Counted from the stretch's first letter, positions 7,942-16,295 are shown. The stretch is DNA of 64,000 nucleotides from Arthrobacter ipis (GCF_014694315.1 NZ_JAAOXD010000003.1:588929-652928), one strand, 5' to 3'. Translations and numbers: made by a program. The notes: generated by a model not told the origin, from the letters alone.

Positions 7942-9047
7942 TGTTTCCCATCAACGAGACCATGGGCCAGTACAGCGAGCTCTTCATGCTGCTGGCGGCC
8001 GGCACCTACACCGTCGCCTTCATCGCGTTCGCGTGGGACCTGGCGAGGAGCAGCAAGTCCCTGAAGGCAATTGACCTCAAGGCTGCGGCTGCAGGTGCGT
8101 CGGCGGATTCTTCCGCCAAGGTTCCGGTGGCTGCGGGCGCGTCCGCAGCAGCAGCCACGTCGCGGCCCGCGGGCAGCGGTGGGGGCCGCCTGTCCGGACC
8201 GGCAGACCGTGCCGAGCGGCCGTCGTCGTACGTCTCCACCGCGAACGGCGCCGGACAAACTGCCGACGACAGCATGCGCTACGGCGAACGCCGGGCCCCC
8301 GCACGCGTGGCCGTGGCTCTGACCGTCCTGGGCGCCGCGATCCACGCCGCCGCCGTGCTGACCCGCGCTGTCGGCGCCGGCCGTGTGCCGTGGGGCAATA
8401 TGTACGAGTTCCTCACCACCGGCGCTTTCGTGGCCGCGGCTGTGTTCCTCGTGGTGCTGATCCGCCGCGACCTGCGCTTCCTCGGCACGTTCGTGGTGGG
8501 CCTGGTGGTCATCATGCTGGTGGCCGCGTCCGTTGCGTTCTGGACGCCCGTCGGCCACCTGGTGCCCGCGCTGCAGAGCTACTGGCTGATCATCCACGTC
8601 TCGATCGCAGTGATGTCCTCGGCGCTGTTCACCCTGACCTTTGCCATGTCCGCGCTGCAGCTGGTCCAGTCGCACCGGCAGCGGACCATTGCGGCCGGCG
8701 GCGACGACAAGCTGGGGTTCATGCGCCTGGTGCCGTCCGCGCTGAGCCTCGAGAACCTGTCCTACCGCATCAACGCGATCGCCTTCATCGGCTGGACGTT
8801 CACTCTCATGTTCGGTGCGATCTGGGCCGAGAAAGCCTGGGGACGCTTCTGGGGCTGGGACACCAAGGAAGTGTGGACCTTCGTGATCTGGGTGGTCTAC
8901 GCCGGCTACCTGCACGCCCGTGCCACCCGAGGCTGGACGGGGACTCGCGCGGCCTGGCTGTCCATCGTGGGCTACCTCTGCGTGGTCTTCAACTTCACCA
9001 TCGTGAACCAGTTCTTCAACGGCCTGCACTCGTACTCGGGGCTTTAG
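7941..9047 (+). CDS. ccsB: cytochrome c biogenesis protein CcsB (ResC)
   Basis: Haem-handling subunit of the System II synthase. It has eight or so helices and the tryptophan-rich haem loop seen as WGRFWGWDTKEVWTF. Conserved histidines occur in the helices after VPWGNMYEF, at YWLIIHVSIAVMS and in the last helix pair. An insert of about 70 residues rich in Ala, Ser and Gly (residues 50-115, AAAGASADSSAKVPVAAG and on) lies after helix 1, longer than in many relatives. Last gene of the five-gene operon; the palindrome at 9140 can act as its terminator. Confidence 0.95.
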   Translation: MFPINETMGQYSELFMLLAAGTYTVAFIAFAWDLARSSKSLKAIDLKAAAAGASADSSAKVPVAAGASAAAATSRPAGSGGGRLSGPADRAERPSSYVSTANGAGQTADDSMRYGERRAPARVAVALTVLGAAIHAAAVLTRAVGAGRVPWGNMYEFLTTGAFVAAAVFLVVLIRRDLRFLGTFVVGLVVIMLVAASVAFWTPVGHLVPALQSYWLIIHVSIAVMSSALFTLTFAMSALQLVQSHRQRTIAAGGDDKLGFMRLVPSALSLENLSYRINAIAFIGWTFTLMFGAIWAEKAWGRFWGWDTKEVWTFVIWVVYAGYLHARATRGWTGTRAAWLSIVGYLCVVFNFTIVNQFFNGLHSYSGL

Positions 9048-9139
9048 GGCGTTCTGCGGCCTCCTTCGGCGGGGCCTCGCTCTGCAGGCGTCTTCGACTT
9101 ACCAAAACGGGCCGCTTGGGCTCGTTGATTACCCGAAAG

Positions 9140-9172
9140 GGCCGCTCAGCTTGCTGCTGGGCGGCCTTTTTT
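9140..9172 (+). terminator. terminator built from a GGCCGC palindrome
   Basis: GGCCGC (9140-9145) pairs with GCGGCC (9161-9166) and is followed by six T. Outer CCgAAAgg / TTTTGG sequence extends the inverted repeat. It lies 90 bases after ccsB. The same element family recurs at 10266-10510, 50632-50685 and 57403-57454. Confidence 0.7.
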
Positions 9173-9248
9173 GGCAAAACGGTGCAGGCGCGGACTGCTG
9201 GAAGCGTTCTGGGTGCGCGTGTGCCTGACGCCCGGGGAGCGCGGCCGA

Positions 9249-10217
9249 CTAGCGCGCTGACTTCCACCCACGGCTCGTTAGGGCCCTCCGCACCTTGGTG
9301 ACGGCGCTTGGCTCCATGCCGGGAATCAAAGGGTCCAGGTCCAACTGCGTTAGAACCAAGACGAGCCAGCCGAGTCCACGTGCATTTTCGTCACGGTAGA
9401 TGTCACTTCTCCGCTGGGCCGGGGTGGCGTGGTGGGCGCCGTCGTACTGGATGGCAATCTTGAACTCGTCGTAGGACATGTCGGGGTCCTGGATCCAGCC
9501 TCCGGTCTCGTCGAACATGGGAACGTTGATGCCTGGTTCGGGGAGTCCCGCGGCTGTCAGCAGAAGCCGCAGCTCTGTCTCCTTCGGTGAATCGGTGTTC
9601 GCGCGGATGAGGGCCCTGGCCTTCAATGCCTTGGTGTAGCCAGTCCGGCCCTTCTTCTCTGCGAGGAAAGCGTCCAATGCTTGCGCCGTGGAGAGGGGTG
9701 CCTTGCGGCGCAGAAGGAAGTCGCCGGCGATGACCAGCTCTTGCAGTGTGAGGATGCCGGCCAGGTCCAACCAGGTCCGAAGCGGCGACGTGCACGCAAC
9801 GTAACGGCCGTCAGAGATTTCATCCTCCGCGAGCGGAAGCCGGTGGCCGCGGACCTTCTTCCGCCGCACAGCCCTGGCGCCGTCCCGGCTGGTCAGGTGG
9901 ATTATGTTGTGATCCTCGAAACGCAGGGGCAACGGGAAACCCCAGAGCGCCGCCGCGGAAAGGTGGCTAACGACGGCCCCGGTGGCGAGTGCAAGCCCGC
10001 GCGCGCGGATGAGGAGGGTAATCTCCACGGCAGCCGGGGCACGTACGCCGTGGCAGGGGCTCGCCAGGTCGAGGGCGCGGGTACGCCTGCGGGTAAGCCC
10101 GGCATCTGTGGCCTGGCGGATGGTGAACGGCTGTGCCTGCAGGGCGGGAGGAAGGGGGCGTGGACGCGGCATAGGAGCATTCTGCTGCCCGAAGTGTGCC
10201 TGCGTTCCGTTGTCCAC
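9249..10217 (-). CDS. AbiEi/DUF559-like endonuclease-domain protein
   Basis: Belongs to a broad actinobacterial family with an antitoxin-like helical N-terminus (FTIRQATDAGLTRRRTRAL) and a C-terminal restriction-like nuclease fold. In that fold, DPDMSYDEFKIAIQYDGAHH and a following R..D..R pattern (RRSDIYRDENARGLGW) resemble the very-short-patch-repair-like DUF559 core with its Asp and His residues. Function is not established for this family. Start could be ATG 10217 or the internal ATG 10172, before MPRPRPLPP. No partner toxin or methylase lies beside it, so it is not part of an obvious restriction or toxin-antitoxin operon. It sits between two patches of palindromic repeats. Confidence 0.7.
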   Translation of the reverse strand: MDNGTQAHFGQQNAPMPRPRPLPPALQAQPFTIRQATDAGLTRRRTRALDLASPCHGVRAPAAVEITLLIRARGLALATGAVVSHLSAAALWGFPLPLRFEDHNIIHLTSRDGARAVRRKKVRGHRLPLAEDEISDGRYVACTSPLRTWLDLAGILTLQELVIAGDFLLRRKAPLSTAQALDAFLAEKKGRTGYTKALKARALIRANTDSPKETELRLLLTAAGLPEPGINVPMFDETGGWIQDPDMSYDEFKIAIQYDGAHHATPAQRRSDIYRDENARGLGWLVLVLTQLDLDPLIPGMEPSAVTKVRRALTSRGWKSAR

Positions 10218-10265
10218 AATTTAGGCCCGATGTGGAGGAACAGTGGGCGATGACCTGCTTCGCTG

Positions 10266-10510
10266 ATTTACCAAAAGGGCCGCTCAGCGCGCTGCTGGGC
10301 GGCCGCTTTTGGCAAGTCGACGCGGCGGGGCGGCCACTTTTGGTAAATCGCTGCTGGGTGGCCACTTTTGGTAAATCGCGGGGAAGCGGCCGCTTTTGGT
10401 TAGTCGACGCTGCGGGGAGGCCGCTCAGCGTGCGGCGGAAGCGGCCACTCTTGGTAAGTCGACGCGGCGGGGCGGCCACTTTTGGTAAATCGAGCGGGCA
10501 AAACGGCACA
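10266..10510. repeat. array of GGCC(A/G)CTTTTGG palindromic repeat units
   Basis: This covers most of the 331-base gap between the nuclease gene and the PLDc_N gene. Units reading GGCCrCTTTTGGtaAaTCG begin at 10301, 10332, 10360, 10388, 10443 and 10474. An opposite-facing unit CCAAAAGGGCCGC at 10271 makes a hairpin with the first. Spacers of 10-35 bases are rich in GCGGCGGGG. Spacing is irregular and units are half-palindromes, so this is a REP-like cluster, not CRISPR. I see no gene in it. Confidence 0.85.
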
Positions 10511-10548
10511 GTGAAGGGGGCGCTGGTGCCGTGACGCGCAGGGCGCGG

Positions 10549-11049
10549 CTACTTCGCCTCGGGGTTGCCTTCGGCGTTGGCCTCGCCTGCTGCCCCAGGC
10601 TTGCGCGGACCCGGTTCACCCGCAGCCGGGCCGCCGGCATCCGAACCGCCGCTGGTGGTGCCCGGAGCGGCAGCACCCGTCGTTCCCGTGCCCGCGCTGC
10701 CCGAGCGGTGGGGGCCGCCGTCGGCCTGGTTCTTCCGGGCGTCATCCCTCAGCTTGCGGAGCCGTTCCGCCTCGGCCTGGCGGCGGCGCTGCTCGAGGTT
10801 CCGCAGGAAGTCGGGGTCGTCGTCGGGGGCGGTGGGGTGCTGCTGGTAGACGGGCTGGGCCACAGCCGATGCGCGGGGGCGGCCGATCAGGAACCACAGC
10901 GCCGCGCCGATGAGCGGCAGGAGCGCAACCATGATGATCCAGGTTGTTTTGGAGAACCCGCGCGTGAGACGTCCATCAGTCCGGATAACGTCCACCAGTC
11001 CGTAGACGTAGAGGGCGAGTATGGCGACTGCAATGGCGACACGAGGCAT
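10549..11049 (-). CDS. PLDc_N domain membrane protein
   Basis: A 166-residue protein with an N-terminal helix (AIAVAILALYVYGLVDVIRT) and a second one (TTWIIMVALLPLIGAALWFLIGRP). These form the short two-helix PLDc_N module found ahead of cardiolipin synthases and as free-standing small proteins. The rest is a charged coiled-coil-like stretch (DFLRNLEQRRRQAEAERLRKLRDD) and a Gly/Ser/Ala-rich disordered tail. No phospholipase active site is present, so it is not an enzyme. Function unknown. Confidence 0.85.
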   Translation of the reverse strand: MPRVAIAVAILALYVYGLVDVIRTDGRLTRGFSKTTWIIMVALLPLIGAALWFLIGRPRASAVAQPVYQQHPTAPDDDPDFLRNLEQRRRQAEAERLRKLRDDARKNQADGGPHRSGSAGTGTTGAAAPGTTSGGSDAGGPAAGEPGPRKPGAAGEANAEGNPEAK

Positions 11050-11248
11050 GCAATCAGTCTAGCCGCCGTGTGCCCCGGCGGAGATTACAGTATGCCCACA
11101 GTAATGCGCCAGCAAAACGCCGAACGGCAGTCCCAGGTGACACCCGACCTGCACCAGGCCACGTACCCGGAGACGGCCTGAGCAAGGGGAAACATAGCAC
11201 CAACGCTACCGGCACGCCCCGTTCAGGCAGGACGGCTAAACTTGGATA

Positions 11249-11572
11249 GTGGCTTTTCTGAAATACTCCCTGATCCGGTTCGCAATCTTCCTGCCCCTGT
11301 TTGTGCTGTTCGTCTTCCTGCAGCTTGGGTGGTTCCTGGCCGTCATCTGCGCTGGGCTGATTTCCTTCGCCATCAGCTACCTCTTCTTCCAGAAGCAGCG
11401 CGATGCGGCAACGGCGTCCCTGCATGCCCGCTTCTCCGGCCGCGCCCAGCCCATCCGCACCGCCGGTGAGGTGGACGATGCCCAGGCCGAGGACCGCCTC
11501 GTCGACACGCACCCGGACGTCACCATCCGCAACGACGCAAAGAACCGCGAACCCCGCGGCGAGGGCGCCTAG
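11249..11572 (+). CDS. DUF4229 family small membrane protein
   Basis: A 107-residue protein with two transmembrane helices at the N-terminus (FLKYSLIRFAIFLPLFVLFV and LAVICAGLISFAISYLFF), then a polar tail with KQRDAATASL and an acidic segment (VDDAQAEDRLVDTHPD). This is the actinobacterial DUF4229 layout. Start is GTG at 11249. It is convergent with menA, which fits the frequent neighbourhood of DUF4229 with menaquinone genes, but no role is known. Confidence 0.85.
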   Translation: MAFLKYSLIRFAIFLPLFVLFVFLQLGWFLAVICAGLISFAISYLFFQKQRDAATASLHARFSGRAQPIRTAGEVDDAQAEDRLVDTHPDVTIRNDAKNREPRGEGA

Positions 11573-11593
11573 CCTGCAGCGAGACGCCCAGGC

Positions 11594-12475
11594 TTACAGT
11601 CCGCTGCTCAGCACGAGTCCCAGTGAGAACAGCACGGCGTAGCCGAGGTTGATGAGGCCCGTCTGCTTCAGGACCGGGATGAGGCTCTTGCGCTTCCGCC
11701 CGTTGATCATCAGCCAGGCCGGCATCAGGCAGGCCGGGATCAGGAGCAGCACGATCAGCATCCACGGCCGCGTGGGCGCAAGGATCACCACGAGCAGGAT
11801 GGCCACGGCCAGCATCAGCACGTAGCTCTCGCGGGCGTGCTTGTCTCCCAGCCGCACCGCCAGGGTTTTCTTCCCGGCCTCGATGTCCGATGGGATGTCC
11901 CGCACATTGTTGGCCATGAGCAGGGCGCACGCGATCAGCCCCGTGCCGATGGCGCCAATCACGGCAGGCAGGCCGATCTGCCCGGCCTGTGTGTAGGTGG
12001 TGCCGAGGGTGGCCACGAGGCCGAAGAAGACAAACACGAAAACGTCGCCCAGACCCATGTAGCCGTAAGGGTTCTTACCGCCGGTGTAGCCCCATGCCGC
12101 CATCACGCAGCCCACACCCACCAGCAGCAGCCACCATGTCTGGGTGATGATGACCAGCACCAGCCCCACGAGCATCGCCAGGCCGAAGGCGCCGAACGCC
12201 GCATACTTCACGTGCTCGGGGCGGGCGGCACCGGAACCGACCAGACGCAGCGGCCCCACCCGGTTCTCGTCAGTCCCGCGGATCCCGTCCGAGTAATCGT
12301 TGGCGTAGTTGACGCCGATCTGCAGCAGCAGCGCCACGAGGACCGCCAGAACCGCATTGAGCGGTCGGAAGGAAGCCATCTCGTAGGCCGCCGCCGAGCC
12401 GATCAGGATAGGGGCGATCGCGGCCGGCAGCGTGCGGAGCCGGGCGCCTTGGATCCATTGTGCGGCTGTTGCCAC
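11594..12475 (-). CDS. menA: 1,4-dihydroxy-2-naphthoate polyprenyltransferase MenA
   Basis: Membrane prenyltransferase of the UbiA superfamily that joins a polyprenyl chain to dihydroxynaphthoate, giving demethylmenaquinone. The prenyl-diphosphate site is visible as NYANDYSDGIRGTDENR (first Asp-rich motif) and NNVRDIPSDIEAGKKTLAVRLG (second). About eight helices follow the usual pattern. I chose GTG at 12475 (293 residues, VATAAQWIQGARLRTLP), the family length; the ATG at 12538 adds 21 unrelated residues. The gene lies 92 bases downstream of menE, so it is probably in the same operon. Confidence 0.94.
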   Translation of the reverse strand: MATAAQWIQGARLRTLPAAIAPILIGSAAAYEMASFRPLNAVLAVLVALLLQIGVNYANDYSDGIRGTDENRVGPLRLVGSGAARPEHVKYAAFGAFGLAMLVGLVLVIITQTWWLLLVGVGCVMAAWGYTGGKNPYGYMGLGDVFVFVFFGLVATLGTTYTQAGQIGLPAVIGAIGTGLIACALLMANNVRDIPSDIEAGKKTLAVRLGDKHARESYVLMLAVAILLVVILAPTRPWMLIVLLLIPACLMPAWLMINGRKRKSLIPVLKQTGLINLGYAVLFSLGLVLSSGL

Positions 12476-12567
12476 GGTAAGTACCTCGCGTTGGGTCGGT
12501 GATGCGTTCAAAAAAGCATGGGCGTGCGCTGGGCACACGCAAGCCGCAGCGGCGCGGCAGGACTACT

Positions 12568-13734
12568 CTATTTTCCCTGATGGAGTGCGTTCAGCCGTTC
12601 AATCATGGCCAGCCGGTCCGGCTTGCCGTTGGGCAGCATGATCAGTTCACCGGCCGGAAGGACGGTCTTGGGCGCCAGCAGTCCGAGCGTGCGGTGCCAT
12701 TCCTCGGCCCACGCCGTACCGTCCCGTCCAGCGCCATCCGGTCCGGCGCCATCGGCCCCGGACGCGGTTCCGGCGACGGCGACATAGGCCGCCACGGCCT
12801 GGCCCCATTTTGCGGACTCGACGCCGGCAACAAAAGCCGCGGTCACGCCGTCGGACTTTTCCAGCTCCGCCTGCACGTGTGCGGCGGAGACCTTGACGCC
12901 GCCGGTGATGATGACGTCGTCGGCGCGGCCCAGCACGGTGAGCCTGCCATCGGCATCGAGGGTGCCGAGGTCGTTGGTCCGGTACCAGCGGCCGCCGTCC
13001 TCCTCAACGAAGGCCTCGGCGGTCTGCCGCGGCGCGCCCAGGTAGCCGGCCGCGAGGGTGGCCCCGCCGAGGTGGATCCGGCCGTCTTCGGCGAGCCGCA
13101 GGGCCACGCCCTCGAGCGGATAGCCGTCGTACACGCAGCCGCCGCAGGTTTCCGCCGCCCCATAGGTGGTGACCACCCGGAGGCCGGCTTCGCGAGCGGA
13201 CTCGAGGAGCTCCGCGGAGGCCGGGGCGCCGCCGAGCAGGATGCCGTTGAAGCGGCGCAGCACGGCGAGCGTGTCCGCCGACGGGCTGGCGAGCAGGCGC
13301 TGCAGTTGGGTGGGCACCAGCGACGTGAAGCGGATGTTGTCCGTCAGCTCCAGCGCGGCCGCGGTGAAGCCCTCGGCCGTGAAGCCCCCGGACAGGTCCA
13401 TGGCCCAGGGCCGGGTGCCGGCGAACAGCGACCGGACCAGCACCTGCACGCCGGCGACGTACTGCAGCGGCAGGGCCAGCAGCCACTGGCCCTCGCCCTT
13501 AAGCGCGAAGGCGGTGGCCATCGACGACGCCGCCAGCGCATCCACCGTCAGGACCGTCGCCTTGGGCGTCCCGGTGGACCCGGACGTGCGCACCACGGCG
13601 ACGGCGTCCTCGAACCCGGGGGTCGGGACGGGCGTCACCACCGGATCGCCGTCAGACCCGGCGGAGAGTTCGACGGCGGGACCCTCACCGTGGAGGGCGG
13701 CCGCCAGCGCCTTGAGGGCCGGCTCGATATTCAC
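12568..13734 (-). CDS. menE: o-succinylbenzoate--CoA ligase MenE
   Basis: Adenylate-forming ligase that activates o-succinylbenzoate to its CoA thioester, the step before MenB. The ATP loop is RTSGSTGTPKATVLT, the A5-type motif is TYGAAETCGGCVYDG, and the later TNDLGTLDADGRLTVLGRADDVIITGG carries the ribose-binding Asp and hinge. The C-terminal lysine region is LPNGKPDRLAM. Length 388 matches the short actinobacterial MenE form. It follows menB by 75 bases on the minus strand. Confidence 0.93.
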   Translation of the reverse strand: MNIEPALKALAAALHGEGPAVELSAGSDGDPVVTPVPTPGFEDAVAVVRTSGSTGTPKATVLTVDALAASSMATAFALKGEGQWLLALPLQYVAGVQVLVRSLFAGTRPWAMDLSGGFTAEGFTAAALELTDNIRFTSLVPTQLQRLLASPSADTLAVLRRFNGILLGGAPASAELLESAREAGLRVVTTYGAAETCGGCVYDGYPLEGVALRLAEDGRIHLGGATLAAGYLGAPRQTAEAFVEEDGGRWYRTNDLGTLDADGRLTVLGRADDVIITGGVKVSAAHVQAELEKSDGVTAAFVAGVESAKWGQAVAAYVAVAGTASGADGAGPDGAGRDGTAWAEEWHRTLGLLAPKTVLPAGELIMLPNGKPDRLAMIERLNALHQGK

Positions 13735-13809
13735 TGCGTGCGCCTGCGTTGTGCGGGCATGAGGTGCGCGGGCCTGGGGAGCATGGGGTGCCTTCCGACG
13801 AGTGCGGGC

Positions 13810-14763
13810 TTAGAAGTAGTGCGGGAACCGGGACCAGTCGGGGTCGCGCTTTTGCAGGAAGGCTTCCTTGCCCTCCACGGCCTCATCCGTCATGTACGCC
13901 AGCCGCGTGGCTTCACCGGCGAACACCTGCTGGCCGGCCAGGCCGTCGTCGGCGAGGTTGAAGGCGAACTTGAGCATCCGGATGGCCTGCGGGGACTGCC
14001 GGGCGATGTCCGCGGCGTACTCCAGTGCCACCTCCTCCAGCCGTTCGTGGTCAACGGCCTCGTTCACGGCCCCCATCCGAACCATGTCCTCCGCGGAATA
14101 TTCACGGGCAAGGAAGAAGATCTCCCGGGCGGCCTTCTGGCCGATCTGCCGGGCCAGCAGCGCCGAGCCGTAGCCGGCGTCGAAACTGCCCACCGTGGCG
14201 TCGGTCTGCTTGAACTTTCCGAACTGGCGCGAAGCGATGGTCAGGTCGGAGACCACGTGCAGCGAGTGCCCGCCGCCGGCTGCCCAGCCGTTGACGACGG
14301 CGATGACCACCTTGGGCATGGTCCGCATGAGCCGCTGGACTTCCAGAATGTGGAGCCGCCCGGCGCGGGCCGGGTCGATGGTTTCCTGGGTCTCGCCGTC
14401 GGCATAGCGGTAGCCGTCCCGTCCCCGGATCCGCTGGTCCCCGCCGGAGCAGAACGAGTGCCCGCCGTCCTTGGGGGAGGGGCCGTTGCCGGTAAGCAGC
14501 ACGGTGGCCACGTCCGGCGTCATCCGTGCATGGTCCATGGCTCGGTAGAGCTCGTCGACGGTCCCCGGGCGGAAGGCGTTGCGGACCTCCGGCCTGTTGA
14601 ACGCGATGCGGACGGTGGGCAGGTCCCGTACCACGGTGCCGTCATCGGACCGCTCCACCTGACGGTGGTAGGTCAGGTCCTGGAAGTCGTCAAAGCCGGA
14701 CACGGTGCGCCAGCGGGACGGGTCAAAGACGTCGGATACCTTGGCGGGGAATTCGTTGCTCAC
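13810..14763 (-). CDS. menB: 1,4-dihydroxy-2-naphthoyl-CoA synthase MenB
   Basis: Crotonase-fold enzyme that closes the second naphthoquinone ring from o-succinylbenzoyl-CoA. Visible features are RPEVRNAFRPGTVDELYRA, SFCSGGDQRIRGRDGY (oxyanion hole and family SGGDQ signature), VVNGWAAGGGHSLHVVSDLT, and the Asp/Tyr-bearing segment TVGSFDAGYGSALLAR. Length 317 agrees with actinobacterial MenB. First gene of a menB-menE-menA set on the minus strand; menD, menF and menC are not in the window. Confidence 0.95.
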   Translation of the reverse strand: MSNEFPAKVSDVFDPSRWRTVSGFDDFQDLTYHRQVERSDDGTVVRDLPTVRIAFNRPEVRNAFRPGTVDELYRAMDHARMTPDVATVLLTGNGPSPKDGGHSFCSGGDQRIRGRDGYRYADGETQETIDPARAGRLHILEVQRLMRTMPKVVIAVVNGWAAGGGHSLHVVSDLTIASRQFGKFKQTDATVGSFDAGYGSALLARQIGQKAAREIFFLAREYSAEDMVRMGAVNEAVDHERLEEVALEYAADIARQSPQAIRMLKFAFNLADDGLAGQQVFAGEATRLAYMTDEAVEGKEAFLQKRDPDWSRFPHYF

Positions 14764-14784
14764 CGTCCAAGTCTAGTAATCGGC

Positions 14785-15225
14785 TCAGCTGATGCAGAAC
14801 TCGTTGCCCTCGGGGTCCGCCATGGTGTGCCATTCGTGGGGCCCCTGGCTGGCAGTCCAGAGGAAGGTGGCGCCGCGGGCCTCAAGCTCGGCGCGGACAT
14901 CGTCCTTGTCACGGCCGTCGAGCCTGACGTCCCAGTGCACCCGGTTCTTGATGGTCTTCTGCTCGGGTACGGTCTGGAAAAGCAGCCGCCGGGCGGGCGC
15001 CTTGGCGTCGAGTTCCTCGGTGGGCCGGATCGCCGCGCCGTCCTTCCACACGAGCTTGCCGTTGTGCGTCATGGTCTGGTCGTCCGTCGCGAAGCCCTGG
15101 CTGATCATGGACCGGATGAAGCCCTCATCCTGCGGCTCCACTGACCAGTCCAGCGTTTCGGCCCACCAGTCGGCGAGGTCATGCGGGTGCTTGCAGTCGA
15201 TGGCGATCTGAATGTTGAGTCCCAT
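14785..15225 (-). CDS. VOC family protein (glyoxalase-like)
   Basis: A 146-residue vicinal-oxygen-chelate fold protein, of the actinobacterial class that opens IQIAIDCKHPHDLADWWAETLDW and closes HEWHTMADPEGNEFCIS. Metal-ligand positions His/Glu are partly kept (DCKHP, EGNEFC). Enzyme activity is unknown; several such proteins act as bleomycin-type binding proteins or dioxygenases. It stands upstream of menB on the same strand but is separated by its own start region. Confidence 0.85.
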   Translation of the reverse strand: MGLNIQIAIDCKHPHDLADWWAETLDWSVEPQDEGFIRSMISQGFATDDQTMTHNGKLVWKDGAAIRPTEELDAKAPARRLLFQTVPEQKTIKNRVHWDVRLDGRDKDDVRAELEARGATFLWTASQGPHEWHTMADPEGNEFCIS

Positions 15226-15291
15226 GGCACCAAACTACGACGACGGCGCCGCCTCCGGATAGGGGCCTGGCCTTCCAGGGGGCGGGCGATT

Positions 15292-16053
15292 CTAGCTCTG
15301 GGCCCGCTGCAGCTGGTCCAGGAGTTCCGGCGGGATGGTGTACAAAAAGACCACAGCGAGCAGGTTCTTGGTGGCATGGACGAAGTAGGAAAACATCAGG
15401 TTCCTCCCCGTCCACACATAGACGAAAACCAGTGTGGCCCCCATGGCCAGGTACGGCATGAGCGCGGGGAGGGTGACCGCCTCCTGGCCCACGATGTGCA
15501 GGGCGGCGAAAAGGACCACGGACAGACCGCAGCAGATCCAGATGTTGACCCGCCGGCTCAGTTTCCCGATCAGCAGGTGCCGGAACACGTACTCCTCGAC
15601 GAACGGGCCCACCACAACGATCAGCGGCACCATGAGCCAAGCCGGCACCTGCCGCATGAGCGCCTGCAGCCCGGCCTGGTTGGCGGACGTCTCGGTGGTC
15701 CCGCCCACGGCCACCAGGATCGCGGTGACAATCATCATGGCGACGACGGCCAACGGAACCATCGCGAGCGTGAACCATGGCCGCGTACCAAGCACTTTGA
15801 GGTCCCGGGACACCACCCCGTGGGCGGCAAACAGCGCCAGGGCGCCGACGCCGCCGTAGAAGAGGAGGTTCACGCCATAGGACGCGACGGCCGGCGTCGG
15901 GGCCAGCTCGCGCAGCAGCGGCAGGATCAGTTCCCCGGCCAGCGCGAAGAAGGCCGCGACGGCGACATAAAGCCCCACGGCGGTGAGGTCCAGCGGCGAA
16001 AACCGGTAGAGATCCGGCCGCGGAGTCGGGAGCATGCGTCTGGTATTCACCAT
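15292..16053 (-). CDS. CPBP family intramembrane metalloprotease
   Basis: Abi/CAAX-type membrane protease with seven or eight helices. Motif 1 is VVGPFVEEYVFRHLLIG (EExxxR), motif 2 is FAALHIVGQ, and the third His is in FSYFVHATKNLLA. All zinc-site residues are present, so activity is plausible. Substrate unknown. I chose ATG 16053 (253 residues); an upstream ATG at 16074 falls in the flanking direct repeat. Confidence 0.88.
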   Translation of the reverse strand: MVNTRRMLPTPRPDLYRFSPLDLTAVGLYVAVAAFFALAGELILPLLRELAPTPAVASYGVNLLFYGGVGALALFAAHGVVSRDLKVLGTRPWFTLAMVPLAVVAMMIVTAILVAVGGTTETSANQAGLQALMRQVPAWLMVPLIVVVGPFVEEYVFRHLLIGKLSRRVNIWICCGLSVVLFAALHIVGQEAVTLPALMPYLAMGATLVFVYVWTGRNLMFSYFVHATKNLLAVVFLYTIPPELLDQLQRAQS

Positions 16054-16058
16054 GGTTC

Positions 16059-16161
16059 CAGCGTAGTGCGCCAACCCCCGCGCGAGCGGACAGTTGCGGC
16101 CCCGCGCGGATGGCCCATTGGGGCCTCAACTGTCCGTTCGCACTTGCAGCGTAGTGCGCCA
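16059..16161. repeat. palindromic element flanked by 15-base direct repeats
   Basis: Arms 16082-16103 and 16120-16141 are inverted copies with 20 of 22 bases matching; the core reads CGGACAGTTG. The unit is bracketed by perfect 15-base direct repeats, CAGCGTAGTGCGCCA, at 16059-16073 and 16147-16161. This layout looks like a mobile palindrome that duplicated its target, or a recombination product. Confidence 0.8.
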
Positions 16162-16210
16162 GCGCCGGCGAACCTTGACGGGGCCGCCCGCCGGCGGGCA
16201 GGCTTGACCC

Positions 16211-16295
16211 ATGAAGTCCTAGACCCCGACGCCGGCATCCCCCGGCGTCGACATGGCCCTAGACCAGGCCCCGTAGAGCTCCCAGCTCCGGGGCC
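16211..16295 (+). promoter_or_regulatory. leader with two mini-ORFs and two hairpins before the ABC-F gene
   Basis: ATG-AAG-TCC-TAG at 16211 encodes Met-Lys-Ser, and ATG at 16253 starts a seven-codon frame MALDQAP ending at 16276. A perfect 9-bp hairpin lies at 16227-16235/16242-16250. A second of about 12 bp (GGCCCCG/CGGGGCC, then GAGCT/AGCTC) spans 16267-16295 and covers the end of the second mini-frame. ABC-F resistance genes are often controlled by ribosome stalling on such leaders, so attenuation is a reasonable inference. Confidence 0.5.

Noticed and set aside
10266-10510. CRISPR array
   Set aside because: Units are short, unevenly spaced and partly inverted, and the spacers are GC-rich and related. 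No cas genes are present.
12499-15144. An 881-codon open frame on the plus strand across the men genes
   Set aside because: It is antisense to menA, menE and menB, which carry clear family motifs. High GC gives long spurious frames on the opposite strand. The same applies to long antisense frames over resB, the permease, the thiolase operon and paaZ.
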